A DNA stretch of 64,000 nucleotides from Owenia fusiformis (lineage: Eukaryota > Annelida > Polychaeta > Sabellida > Oweniidae): contig CAIIXF020000011.1 of the NCBI GenBank assembly GCA_903813345.2, positions 4,924,571 through 4,988,570 on the forward strand. The letters are read 5' to 3'. Below are positions 1 to 10,934 of this stretch, piece by piece. Position numbers and translations under genes: made by a program. The notes below the pieces were generated by a model. It had not been told where the DNA came from. It made no database searches and was given only the letters and a program-made list of their open reading frames with translations. Position 1 is the first letter of the stretch. Each line of letters starts with the position of its first letter.

Positions 1-1672
1 AACCCACTAAGAACCGTTTGGGATCTGTTTACAAACTTCATGAAACTACTAGAACGAGCTAATAGGTCCTCCAGAAATTTCTGGTGATCGTCAAAACGTT
101 GCCGAATCGGTTTTAAACTGTGTGCGAACTGAATGAACGTAGCTGCAACGTCTACGGTCTGTTTACGAACTTCATGGACTTTCCCGAACGGGGAATGGCG
201 ACCATACCGTTCTGTAATCAGGTCATGATGACCTTCTAGACTAAGGGACGCGTTATTCGACGTTGCACACCGATGTGGTGCGACCTGAACGAACTGCGAA
301 TGAGATGGACGTATTGAAGACTGTTTATGAACGAAGTAGCTAATTATTTTAGACATATTTCCCGACCACAGCCAGATTGAGCCCGTTTTACGACGTTTTC
401 GTAGTACTGGCAAGAACGGGTAAGAACTAGTTTGGTGTGGCAGGGGGGTGAGGGGTAATCACTAAATTGGAGTTTACTTGCCAAAGTTTCACTATCCATA
501 TATGGGATGATAAAACAAGAAGACGTTAATACTGTAATATGGACATAAAATCAAATAAAACACAAACAAATGAATTTTCAATTCAGAGTTTATTTTCTGA
601 AAATTTCTGCCCTCTTATTATAATATACAAAACGTAACATTTCCTTATATTATATACATAGTTATATATACATAACCAAATAACTATCACATATAAAAAT
701 TTCGTTTTATATACCTATACTAAGAGAGACCATCAGAATGTGGGATGGAACAGACAAGAAAAACAAGGCTCTAGCCTTTAGTGGCAGAATCGGATCTACC
801 ATAGCGATTACTTTGCTGCTCCTTCTTGATGAAAATTGGGGGAATTTAAATATTTCCCCCCCCCCATTTTCGCACTTTGAATCACTTCACCGATTGATAA
901 CATATCGAGGATCTTTTGGGAGATATTATATTAGTGAGGTTGTAAGGAAAACATTGGTAGATCAATTGTACATATTGTTGCAATTTTGTCACTCCCTGTA
1001 TAGATCTGATTCTGCCTTTAAATCTAAGGCCTAGACTTTTTCTTAAAAAGTTCAGGTCACTGCAACAACAAAATTTCAAGGCCTCTCCTTGATTCCCTTA
1101 TTCATCCACTCATATGAACATTTTCTGTATAACTACATATTATATGCCAATGCCATGCATTTAACTAAAACTTTAATAAATACTGAATATACAGAATGTC
1201 AAAAACAACAGCATCCCGTCCCCTTGCATTGACTTGTTGAATTAAATCCAAACCCACTCCAGGGCCCCATTCCTAGAAAATATCATGATTCAGATTTCTG
1301 AAATTCTAGTTTCTCAAATTTTTCCGGATTTGTAAGAAAATGAATTTCACTATATCTGGTGATACTGTGATAAGTTATAAAAACGGTTTCAAGTATAATT
1401 TATTAAAACAAGGATATACAGAATGTCAAAAACAATAGCATACAGTTCCCTTGCATTGATTTATTGAATTAAATCCAAACCAAGGGCCCCGTTTCTAGAA
1501 AATGTCATATAAAAAGTGCACAATGTTCCCACCTGCCAAAGGGTGATCCTAACATGTAGTGTACTTCTTTTGGTACATGGTATGTTAAAATATACAAAAT
1601 TTACACCCCTTCAATTACAATTAAAACTACTCACAGAACATTGACATTTCAACTATTAGAAAACTCAACCCT
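1..1672. other. VPS13D 3' flank, no gene recognised
   Basis: Bases 1-480 are less AT-rich, with three diverged copies of CTGTTTACNAACTTCATG (near 22, 160 and 320). A direct repeat of about 110 bp (ACAGAATGTCAAAAACAAYA and following) occurs at 1190-1290 and 1418-1510. A minus-strand AATAAA at 1460-1465 could be a distal poly(A) signal for VPS13D but is 2 kb from the stop. The plus-strand frame at 738-1034 resembles nothing I know. Confidence 0.6.
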
Positions 1673-3060
1673 AAATCATTCCAACCTCTGTTCAAGTTCT
1701 GTTGTTGTGATACCTTCAAATAATACTGATATACATGACATATATACCCACTGACCCAAGCTCCATTTCTGTGATACAACCAAGCTCTGTTGAGATAAAT
1801 CATTCCAACCTATGTTCAAGTTCTGTTGTTGTGATACCTTCAAATCATACTGATATACATGACATATATACCCACTGACCCAAGCTCCATTTCGGTGATA
1901 CACCCAAGCTCTGTTGAGATAAATCATTCCAACCTCTGTTCAAGTTCTGTTGTTGTGATACCTTCAAATCATACTGATATACATGACATATATACCCACT
2001 GACCCAAGCTCCATTTCGGTGATACACCCAAGCTCTGTTGAGATAAATCATTCCAACCTCTGTTCAAGTTCTGTTGTTGTGATACCTTCAAATCATACTG
2101 ATATACATGACATATATACCCACTGACCCAAGCTCCATTTCGGTGATACACCCAAGCTCTGTTGAGATAAATCATTCCAACCTCTGTTCAAGTTCTGTTG
2201 TTGTGATACCTTCAAATCATACTGATATACATGACATATATACCCACTGACCCAAGCTCCATTTCCGTGATACACCCAAGCTCTGTTGAGATAAATCATT
2301 CCAACCTCTGTTCAAGTTCTGTTGTTGTGATACCTTCAAATCATACTGACATATAGATACCCACTGACCCAAGCTCCATTTCCGTGATACACCCAAGCTC
2401 TGTTGAGATAAATCATTCCAACCTCTGTTCAAGTTCTGTTGTTGTGATACCTTCAAATCATACTGATATACATGACATATATACCCACTGACCCAAGCTC
2501 CATTTCCGTGATACACCCAAGCTCTGTTGAGATAAATCATTCCAACCTCTGTTCAAGTTCTGTTGTTGTGATACCTTCAAATCATACTGATATACATGAC
2601 ATATATACCCACTGACCCAAGCTCCATTTCGGTGATACACCCAAGCTCTGTTGAGATAAACCATTCCAACCTCTGTTCAAGTTCTGTTGTTGTGATACCT
2701 TCAAATCATACTGATATACATGACATATATACCCACTGACCCAAGCTCCATTTCGGTGATACACCCAAGCTCTGTTGAGATAAATCATTCCAACCTCTGT
2801 TCAAGTTCTGTTGTTGTGATACCTTCAAATCATACTGATATACATGACATATATACCCACTGACCCAAGCTCCATTTCGGTGATACACCCAAGTTCTGTT
2901 GAGATAAATCATTCCAACCTCTGTTCAAGTTCTGTTGTTGTGATACCTTCAAATCAAACTGATATACATGACATATATGTATACCCACTGACCCGAGCTC
3001 CATTTTGGTGATACACCCAAGCTCTGTTGAGATACATCCAGCCTCTGATTAAGTTACATT
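1673..3060 (-). repeat. 124-bp higher-order tandem array downstream of VPS13D
   Basis: About eleven highly similar 124-bp units starting AAATCATTCCAACCTCTGTT; one unit near 2345 has a deletion. Each unit contains several degenerate 20-21 bp monomers like those at 3190-3540 (AAGCTCTGTTGAGAT, TTCTGTTGTTGTGATAC), so it looks like a higher-order repeat grown from the same minisatellite. Short minus-strand frames of 68 codons here are artefacts. Confidence 0.92.
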
Positions 3061-3189
3061 GAGTGTCAGTTCAAATCAGTCCTTCCTTCTGTCAGTGATC
3101 TATTCTTGTACTGCTTGATACATCCAAACTCATTTTAATTATACTTTCAAGCACTTCATATTTCATGTATGATATTTATAAACTCACTT

Positions 3190-3540
3190 TCTGAGTGCCA
3201 ATCTATTCCCAACTCATTTGATACAAGCTTTGTTGTGATACAAAGAAGCTCAGTTGTGATACATTCAAGCTCTGATGTGATACACAGAAACTCTGTTGTG
3301 ATAAATTCAGGCTCTGATGTGATACACAGAAGCCCTGTTGTGATACATTCAGGCTCTGATGTGATACACAGAGGCTCTGTTGTGATACAATGAAGCTCTG
3401 TATTGATACATTGACGCTTTGTTGTGATACACTGAAGCCCCGCTGTGATATATTCTAGCTCTGTTGTGATACATTGAAGCTCTTTTGTGATATATAGCTC
3501 TGTTATGATAAGTTCAAGCTTTGTTTCTGTTCATCAAACA
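3190..3540 (-). repeat. 21-bp minisatellite running from the VPS13D stop codon into the 3' UTR
   Basis: On the minus strand about fourteen monomers with the core GTATCACAACAGAGCTT follow the stop. The coding end itself (AGCTTGAACTTATCATAACA) matches the monomer with four differences, one of which creates the TAA. Confidence 0.85.
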
Positions 3541-3571
3541 GGTTCTTGGCATATATGATCTGTTGAGAAAC
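3503..3571 (-). CDS. VPS13D: VPS13D exon e29: last coding exon and stop
   Basis: Encodes VSQQIIYAKNLFDEQKQSLN, then LS and TAA. Aligns with the human tail LSQEINYAKSLYYEQQ, about nine residues shorter. Acceptor ATTTCAG, phase 0. The last codons and the stop are one diverged monomer of the minisatellite that follows. Confidence 0.9.
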   Translation of the reverse strand, partial: VSQQIIYAKNLFDEQKQSLNLS

Positions 3572-3826
3572 CTGAAATTGAATGGAATTGAATTGAATAA
3601 ATAGCAAATGCAAACCCAATGTGAAGAATTACAACACTGAGCGATTCAATTGTCGTTTAAACATTAGAAGGGATTGATGTCTAAATTTTATGAAGATATT
3701 CTACCCTTTTTAATAAAGGTTTACCAGTTATTCATAATTACAATTTGTGCTATTTTCATATCTCAGCTTGAAATACTATATGCACATGCATGTTAACATT
3801 TTTTAAGTAAGAATAGGGTGAAGCAC

Positions 3827-3948
3827 CTTCATGGCGATATTTTCCGAGTCACAGCGTATGATTGGTCGTTTCTTGGGATCCTGATCCTTCACTTTATGGC
3901 TCCGTGTCTCTAATTGCTTCATCGTGAGCTCCACATAGTATTTATTAT
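3827..3948 (-). CDS. VPS13D: VPS13D exon e28
   Basis: Encodes NKYYVELTMKQLETRSHKVK, then DQDPKKRPIIRCDSENIAMK. Acceptor TTTCAG; phase 1 in, 0 out. The donor (GTGCTT) is weak. If not spliced, translation would continue seven codons (VLHPILT) to a TAA at 3804. Splicing to e29 restores the conserved tail and is preferred. Confidence 0.88.
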
Positions 3949-4129
3949 CTGAAAGTATATTTTGACTTAAATCTGCCATTTTTATTTTCAATCTTTTTTC
4001 TTTTTGCATAATGATATAAAGTAAAATCTCTCTAATACGAATCCATCTTGGACAAAAGTGTTGGGATTAGCAGGCATTCACATTTCAAAGTTTTCTTAAA
4101 ATGCAACTCAATTTTTATTTTTAAAAGTT

Positions 4130-4400
4130 TATGCCCAAGTCTATTGTTGATTTTAATGATTTCGTTTAAAATATATTTGAGAATTTTCAGGGCTACATTT
4201 AGCTGTAGGGCTATATTTTAAATCTTTCAGGTTACATTTACATTAGGGCTATATTTACCGATAGGGCTATATTTTCCTTTAGGGCTACGTTGACCTTTAG
4301 GGATGGATTTACCATTAGGCCTTGGATTACCTTCAGGGCCACCATAATTACCAAAGGACATCATTTACAGTTAGAGCTTCATTTACCTTTAGGGCTACAT
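4130..4400 (-). repeat. Minisatellite overlapping the e27 3' end and donor
   Basis: On the minus strand the coding end of e27 (TAGCCCTAAAG followed by GTAAAT) is the first of about ten degenerate 20-24 bp units that continue into intron 27, each keeping TAGCCCTA or GGTAAA. The donor motif is therefore present several times over. Confidence 0.78.
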
Positions 4401-4550
4401 TTAGCATTGTAGAGTTCTTCATAGGACACCTGTAGGACAACACTACTGGGCGAGAAGTCTCTCTTCCCCATGAAGTACACCCTTTCACTTGAGATCAAAA
4501 CTGTTAGGGCCTCATTGCGATCAAATCTCAAATGCTCAATTGCTATGAAC
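4387..4550 (-). CDS. VPS13D: VPS13D exon e27: PH-like domain
   Basis: Encodes FIAIEHLRFDRNEALTVLIS, then SERVYFMGKRDFSPSSVVLQ and VSYEELYNAKCSPK. The pattern of strands (VLISSxxVYF, LxVxYxxLY) is the VPS13 C-terminal PH-like domain. Acceptor TTTTAG, donor GTAAAT. Phase 2 in, 1 out. Both edges of this exon lie in tandem arrays. Confidence 0.94.
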
Positions 4551-5612
4551 CTAAAATCATAAAAGAAGTAAACCCATAAAGTACACCCTTTCACTAGAGA
4601 TCAACACTGTTAGGGGCTCATTGCGATCAAATCTCAAATGCTCAATTGCTATAAACCTAAAAACATAAAAGAAGTAAACCCATAAAGTACACCCTTTCAC
4701 TAGAGATCAACACTGTTAGGGGCTCATTGCGATCAAATTTCAAATGCTCAATTGATATGAACCTAAAAAAATAAAAGAAGTAAACCCATAAAGTACACCC
4801 TTTCACTAGAGATCAACACTGTTAGTGGCTCATTGTGATCAAATCTCAAATGCTCAATTGCTATGAATCTATAAAATCATAAAAGAAGTAAACCCATAAA
4901 GTACACCCTTTCACTAGAGATCAACACTGTTAAGGCCTCATTGCGATCAAATCTCAAATGCTCAATTGCTATGAACCTCGAATCATGAAAGAAGTAAACC
5001 CATAAAGTACACCCTTTCACTAGAGATCAACACTGTTAAGGCCTCATTGCGATCAAATCTCAAATGCTCAATTGCTATGAACCTGGAATCATAAAAGAAG
5101 TAAACCCATAAAGTACACCCTTTCACTAAAGATCAACACTGTTAAGGCCTCATTGCGTTCAAATCTCAAATGCTCAATTGCTATGAACCTAAAAACATAA
5201 AAGAGGTAAACCCATAAAGTACACCCTTTCACTAGAGATCAACACTGTTAAGGCCTCATTGCGACCAAATGCTCAATTGCTATGAACCTAAAATCATAAA
5301 AGAAGTAAACCCATAAAGTACATTCTTTCACTAGAGATCAACACAGTTAGGGCCTCATTGCAATCAAATCTCAAATGCTCAATTGCTATGAACCTAAAAA
5401 CATAAAAGAAGTAAACCCATAAAGTACACTCTTTCACTAGAGATCAACACAGTTAGGGCCTCATTGCAATCAAATCTCAAATGCTCAATTGCTATGAACC
5501 TAAAAACATAAAAGAAGTAAAACCCTGAAGTACACCCTTTCACTAGATATCAACACTGTTAAGGCCTCATTGCGATCAAATTTCAAATGCTCAATTGCTA
5601 TGAACCTAAAAT
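4551..5612 (-). repeat. About 106-bp array of ten partial e27 exon copies
   Basis: Ten extra copies of the TTTTAG acceptor plus about 82 coding bases of e27 (through the VYFMG codons), then about 24 bp of intron, in a row up to 5605. Units are nearly identical; one (near 5265) is 12 bp shorter. No copy has a donor. The real exon is the copy at 4550 that continues into unique coding sequence. Confidence 0.93.
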
Positions 5613-5629
5613 CCTAGAGTTATAGTTTT

Positions 5630-6074
5630 TTATCTCAAAGTATTTATTTCATGTTCATTCACATTCATGTAATTTAATATTACATGTATTTAAGAGGGGT
5701 AAGTTCAGGTTAAATCTTCTGTATACATCAACCTCACCAGCAAAATGCAGAGCATGCTATTTCTAAGACAATGAGCTAACAAGGCAAAATGTCACCAACT
5801 ACCAAACACTATCCACAAGTTTGGAAACTATGACAACATGACACCAAAAGTGACATCAAAAGTTACTACGGAAATTTTGTATTGCATCAAATAATAAATC
5901 AATCTAATTAATTTTCTTTAATATTGCTTCTTGTATAATTGCTTATATAAAAGTCTAATATATCTGTGAAATTCATAAAATATATCAACTTACATTACTT
6001 ATGGGTATCTCTTGTACAATGTACTTGTACAATGTTACAATTATATAGTAAAATCATGAATAAAGGAACTAACA
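5630..6074. other. Intron 26 remainder
   Basis: AT-rich intron. A segment at 5785-5870 starting AATGTCACCAACTACC and containing TGACACCAAAAGTGACATC may be a decayed member of the TGTCACCAC family. Nothing else is seen. Confidence 0.5.
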
Positions 6075-6185
6075 TGTCACCACCTTCCATTTGTTACAGA
6101 TGCTGACTGCCGAACGTTGAATGCCTAACACCGACCACAAAAAGTTGGAGACTATAAAAATATGTCACAACTTGTGATGGTGACA
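6075..6185. mobile_element. Short MITE, TGTCACCAC family
   Basis: Begins TGTCACCACCT and ends GATGGTGACA, and shares GAGACTATAAAAATATGTCAC with the right ends of the copies at 7189 and 13755. It sits in intron 26 beside the e26 donor. Confidence 0.65.
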
Positions 6186-6201
6186 TAAAAACATCACTTA
6201 C

Positions 6202-6455
6202 TTTTCTGTATAGTTGTTATCATTAAGGTTGAATAGGCACCTCTGGGCCTGTGCATGGTGCTGGGAGAAGGCAGGCAGGAGCCCTCCAGGACCGTGACAG
6301 CACCGTGGCTCCCTGATGGGGTTTGGCGTGTGATGCATGCTACGTTTGCTTGTGTCTCTCACTGCCCCAGCTGTCCCTGAGGCAAAGTCCAACACTCCTG
6401 CTACAGGCTTGGTCACTGTACCTACGACTCCCTTGCCAAATCCAGTAATTAGACC
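6202..6455 (-). CDS. VPS13D: VPS13D exon e26
   Basis: Encodes GLITGFGKGVVGTVTKPVAG, then VLDFASGTAGAVRDTSK and EPRCCHGPGGLLPAFSQHHA. GxGKGxxGTVTKPVAGxLDFAS is universal in VPS13. Acceptor TTTAG, donor GTAAGT. Phase 0 in, 2 out. A 111-bp MITE ends only 16 bp from the donor. Confidence 0.97.
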
Positions 6456-6721
6456 CTAAAGATAAAGAGGTTCTTATATGAGTACTTGTGCAAGATCGTC
6501 GACTCTTGATGAGCTTTGATAATTCTTCTTCATCGAGTCGCGGACGAGATAAAGAAACATTATCAAAGCGAGTTAAGACGATATTGCACAGGTACGAGTA
6601 CAAGAAAGATTTTCTCATACGAGAATGACTCTAAATCATGCCATGTCAAAAGTGGAGTTTTTATTTTATAAATAGGTCTTAACTAAATCTGATTATATCC
6701 AATTATATACATATAACCAAC

Positions 6722-6928
6722 CTCAATTCCTTTAGAGCTTGCCCCTTCATACGTCTGCGATATAACACTCGTTAGACCACCCCAAAGACCGTGCCCAAGG
6801 CCCTTGATGCCACCCACAAGCTGGGCCCCACCTGATCCCTGGTGGTCAGATTTGATAGAGTGACGAAGGTCCTGGTGTTTGTGGTCCATTGTAAGGTTGC
6901 CTAAACCATCAGATAGGGACCCTGTCAC
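6722..6928 (-). CDS. VPS13D: VPS13D exon e25
   Basis: Encodes VTGSLSDGLGNLTMDHKHQD, then GGAQLVGGIKGLGHGLWGGL and TSVISQTYEGASSKGIE. Gly-rich helices of the ATG2-C/DH-like region. It follows e24 across a 21.5-kb intron, still in phase 0. Acceptor TTCCAG, weak donor GTTGGT. Confidence 0.95.
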
Positions 6929-7188
6929 CTGGAATCACATATGTGAAATTAATAATGTTGTTATCATTAAATGGACAATCATTTTTAATTCCTTTTCTAA
7001 ACTAATCCCACCTTGTAATAAAGAAATAAAATTTGAAAATGATAAAAATTCAAAGTTAATAAAAAGTTGTGTTACAGGTACAATGATTCAATTTTTGTTG
7101 GATCAATTGTTGTAATAAACATGTAAATTAAGGACCAATTAATAAGGTTAATATTTCTATATTGCACAAGGCATTAAGATGACAAAAT

Positions 7189-7531
7189 GTAACCACCTAG
7201 TTGCTCACAATATTATGAGTTCAATCCTAGGTCAGATTTAAATTTCTGATAACTTGAACATGATGTTGACAAAAAAGATAGGTCACTTTGATGCAAGTTG
7301 AAAAAAGACCTTTTTGACCTTGAAAATGACATTGAAGGTCAAATCTTAAATATAAAGTCAGATTTGAACTTTTGAAAACTTGTAGAAGATTTTGAAAATA
7401 ACTGAAATCAGTCTAAACAGTATTTGTTAAGTTATTGCAAGTTGTAAGAATTTGATATAGACGCCAACCGCCAACCACCAACCATCAAAAAGGAGACCAT
7501 AACAATATTTCACCACTTTTTGGTGGTGACA
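7189..7531. mobile_element. TGTCACCAC-family element, single-core copy
   Basis: Starts TGTAACCACCT and ends GGTGGTGACA. It contains one core with GACCTTTTTGACCTTG and the right part GACGCCAACCGCCAACC. Same ends and order as the expanded copy at 13755-15614. It lies in VPS13D intron 24. Confidence 0.75.
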
Positions 7532-9650
7532 TGAAAATGGGAGTCAATGTTCAGATAGCCAGGTGTTCAGATTACAACTGTACATACAGAAAAAACCAGC
7601 ATTTTCTCCACGCAGGGTTTGATACTAAGGCTAATGTAACCGATACATCTGAGTTGTTATCCATTTTATCGATGTTTTGTCAATGCTATTACCAGTTTTC
7701 AATTTGAGATCATACAGTTCAAGAAGAATTGCCCATATAATGTTCTAACGATGGGACGTATGCGTTTATTAAATGTTTTGCAGCGTTGCAAAAGACTGAG
7801 CTTCTGGATGCTGAACAATAGGTCGCTGTAGACTTTAAACATCAACAGCATATCGAATAACATATTTTATATTTCAAGTTATCAATTTTAAGCTTGGTTC
7901 TGGTAGCGTTGTAGTTCTTTGCAAGAGGTTGTGATGACACAGACAGAGTCTATGCAGAGATGATCATGTTAAAATTCATGTAGTTTACTCCAATTTTGCA
8001 TATTGTTAATATTTTGATCCTTCAAGTTGTGAAGAATATTTTGGTTAATGTCCATTTTTGTCCCAAATTAATTGATAAGTCAATCTTTAGACCTTTTAAC
8101 ATTTTACAGTTCACGGTAAACAGTTATTTTCCAAATTTAAGCTGCATCACTCTTACGGTCCAAATAACTTTAATGTTCCTTTTAAGTGCAATCCTGTTCA
8201 TCATTCATTCATTACCCTCTTGAATACCCAGAGTGACGGATATATCCGTCACAAATGAAATAAGACTGGTGCCCAGAGGGACGAGAAAATCCGTCACAAA
8301 ATTTGTCACAAAAATTGCTCTCATTTGAACAATTTTCATCCAATTTACACAAAAATTGTTTTAAAACGTGTAGAAATGATCTCTGCCGTCCAATTTTACT
8401 AAGCTGAGCATCTAAAGTTGTATAGGTATGTAATAAAATGTCAAAAGGTGGCAAAAAATGAAAAATTCTCTGGTTTCATGCCAATTTTAGAGCCTGGGAT
8501 TCAAGAGGTTAAAGTCAAATACATTTACAGGGTGGTCCAAAAAAGTGAACCCCTGCAACAGGCTATATTTTCCTTAATACATGCATGAATTTGCTCATAT
8601 TATCACATTTTGTAGAGAAAGGTCTTAAATTTTTGTTGACACCATAATTTTTCTCAGCCTTGAATTTCGAAGAAATTACAAGACTTAAACAAACATGCCT
8701 CAAATTATATTTTGGGCAAAATTTTACAACTGGATTGACGGAAATTGTTGATACACATTAGATGATATTAAAAAAAGCTTTCAGTGAGAGATTATAAGTT
8801 TAAACCCTACTATATGAAAATGGGACACTATTTGAGATGAAAACACATTTCACACTTTTATTGACCATTTTGAAGCTGTTTTAACCATTCAACAGTTTAG
8901 AGGCATGTTAACTACACAAATGGGTAGAGGGGGGCAAAGTTACCCCTTGTGACCCAAAATCTGAGAAGCCCTTCATATAAAATCTTACAAAAATCAAAAG
9001 GAAATCTAATATTCAGTGTTTTGAGCCATATTTCATTAGAATTGGTCCATGATTAATGAAGATATTGACATTTTAAGACATTATAGGGTTATGTTGCGAT
9101 TTCACTGAAAGATGTTCTCATCTTTGGAAACACTGAACATTTCTTTTGATCACAATAACTTTGCAACTAACAGAGGTAGGATGCTAATTTTTACATCATA
9201 TTGTGTGTGATTCAAAACCATCCTGGACCATCCTGTCTAAAGTTCCTCTTTGACATGAGTTTGCAAAACACCACTGCCACCAATGTCCGATAATTCAAAT
9301 GACCACCAATGTTTGTCTTCACCAATGTCCATTATTACTTAAAGAGTCTTTCCAAACCCATCTTACTTTTCTCTTCTTTCCTCTCTAACCTGCTCTTATC
9401 TTTCTTAAAACCTGCAGTCCGTGTAACCCTAACTAATATCTCACTTACGCACATTTTTATACCCAGACATTTAGTCTACTACACTGATATTGACTCTCAA
9501 ACTGCGCATTTACTGTCAAATTCCACAAGAGGTTCTTTCCCACTTCTGCCTGACATATCCCATCATACTTAGTAAGATACATGGTTAGTTACATGGATAC
9601 AATTACATTCAAGACAAGCAAGAAGTACCTTGTGTGGAAGTAAACTTACC
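7532..9650. other. Intron 24, left part
   Basis: No gene recognised. An AGAGTGACGGATATATCCGTCA palindrome-like stretch lies at 8230-8300 with a second ATCCGTCACAA nearby. The segment from 8528 (GGGTGGTCCAAAAAAGTGAA) resembles ends of a dispersed element also hinted at near 34381 and 54868. Short frames such as 9309-9572 have no recognisable content. Confidence 0.5.
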
Positions 9651-9659
9651 TTTCCTTAT

Positions 9660-10045
9660 GATATGAACGATTAAATTATAAGTGATTTCTATGGAAATAT
9701 TCCTAAAAATTAGTCCATTTAGAGATTTTTATGGAAATATTACTAAAAATTAGTCCATTAAATGATTTCTATGGAAATGTTCATAAAAATTAGTGCATTT
9801 AGAGATTTTTATGGAAATAATCCTAAAAATTAGTCCATTAAATGATTTCTATGGAAATGTTCCTAAAATTAGTCCATTTAGAGATTTTTATGGAAATATT
9901 ACTAAAAATTAGTCCATCAAATGATTTCTATTGAAATATTCCTAAAAATTAGTCCATTTAGTGATTTTTATGGAAATATTCCTAAAAATTAGTCCATTAA
10001 ATGATTTCCATGGAAATATTCCTAAAAATTAGTCCATTTAGTGAA
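9660..10045. repeat. About 40-bp minisatellite ahead of the first UGT unit
   Basis: About nine units of ATTAGTCCATTTAGAGATTT followed by TTATGGAAATATTCCTAAAA, alternating between TTTAGAG and TTAAATG versions. A related remnant is at 13660-13720. Confidence 0.9.
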
Positions 10046-10700
10046 AATCCATTGTTATTAAGTGTCCTTATTATGTGTATTTAATTGCAATCATTTTCGC
10101 CTAATTGACCATGGGCATTTAAAAAAATGATCACTTTCTAACTCTCTAGCTCTTAAAACATGCTCAGAATACTGGAAGAGCCTCAAAGGCGAACAAGAAC
10201 ATTAACTTTTGAAGCAAGAAAATCCAGTGCCGATAGAAAATATCTATATGGGCATTTAAGCTCATGATTTTCCAGAATCGCCCATGAAAATCTATTAAAA
10301 ATATTTTAATTTCCATTATTAGAAAGTGTGAAAATTTGTACAAAAATAGCATCTCTTAAAATTGACCTTTAAATGATTCAAGTTTCGAGGTCAAATGTCA
10401 AAACTCTTAGAAATCACATTTTAAGTAATGAGTCATGCTTCCTCTTCATTTCCATGTCCATATATACTTGTTTTGTATGGGGCTAAAAGACTGACACATG
10501 TCCTTTCATTTTGAGTGTGTGTGGTAACTCTTAAATTCTCCATCAGTTAATAATTAAAAGAGGACAGATCAATTATTCTTGATGACAAAGTTTTATGTAA
10601 AGTTTTTTCTGCTGTATTTGTATTTATTTCAAGTGTTTTACAATTACATGTAAGAGACATTCATGTGAGGTGTATGTGTTCCACTTGTAAGATAAACAAA

Positions 10701-10708
10701 TATAAAAG
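10701..10708 (+). promoter_or_regulatory. Candidate TATA box of UGT A
   Basis: TATAAAAG lies 227 bp upstream of the ATG. In unit B the aligned site is GTGCAAAG, so it is not conserved. Only a sequence match. Confidence 0.35.
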
Positions 10709-10934
10709 TCATAGGTTACATTAAAGTAAGACTGTATAATCAAAAATGTAGTAAGACATTGTGATAATATACAGGAGAAGTGACATAGAAGAAAAATGAT
10801 TCAGCAAATCAAATATTAACTTTCAAACTATTCAATAAGATTTGACTTTTTCAAGATCAAAGGGCACTGGAGTGTACAAATATTAGTTGAAGACATCAGT
10901 TCAGTTATTCTTGAAAAAGAAGTGAATAGTGAAC

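Noticed and set aside
738-1034. 98-codon plus-strand frame
   Set aside because: No recognisable motif, crosses a C run and has no supporting context.
1186-1300. Candidate for the last VPS13D exon (frame with IQQVNARG)
   Set aside because: Weak similarity only; the segment at 3503-3571 has an acceptor, correct phase and a clear match to the conserved tail.
1676-2912. Series of overlapping minus-strand 68-codon frames with the same peptide
   Set aside because: They are the 124-bp satellite read in shifting frames; the unit is not a multiple of three and there are no splice sites or conserved domain.
4551-5612. CRISPR-like array
   Set aside because: The units are contiguous near-identical copies derived from a VPS13D exon, without unique spacers, in a eukaryotic intron.
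10929-10934. GTG start six bases before the UGT A ATG
   Set aside because: Eukaryotic translation should use the ATG at 10935, which has good context; the same applies to 22198 versus 22204.
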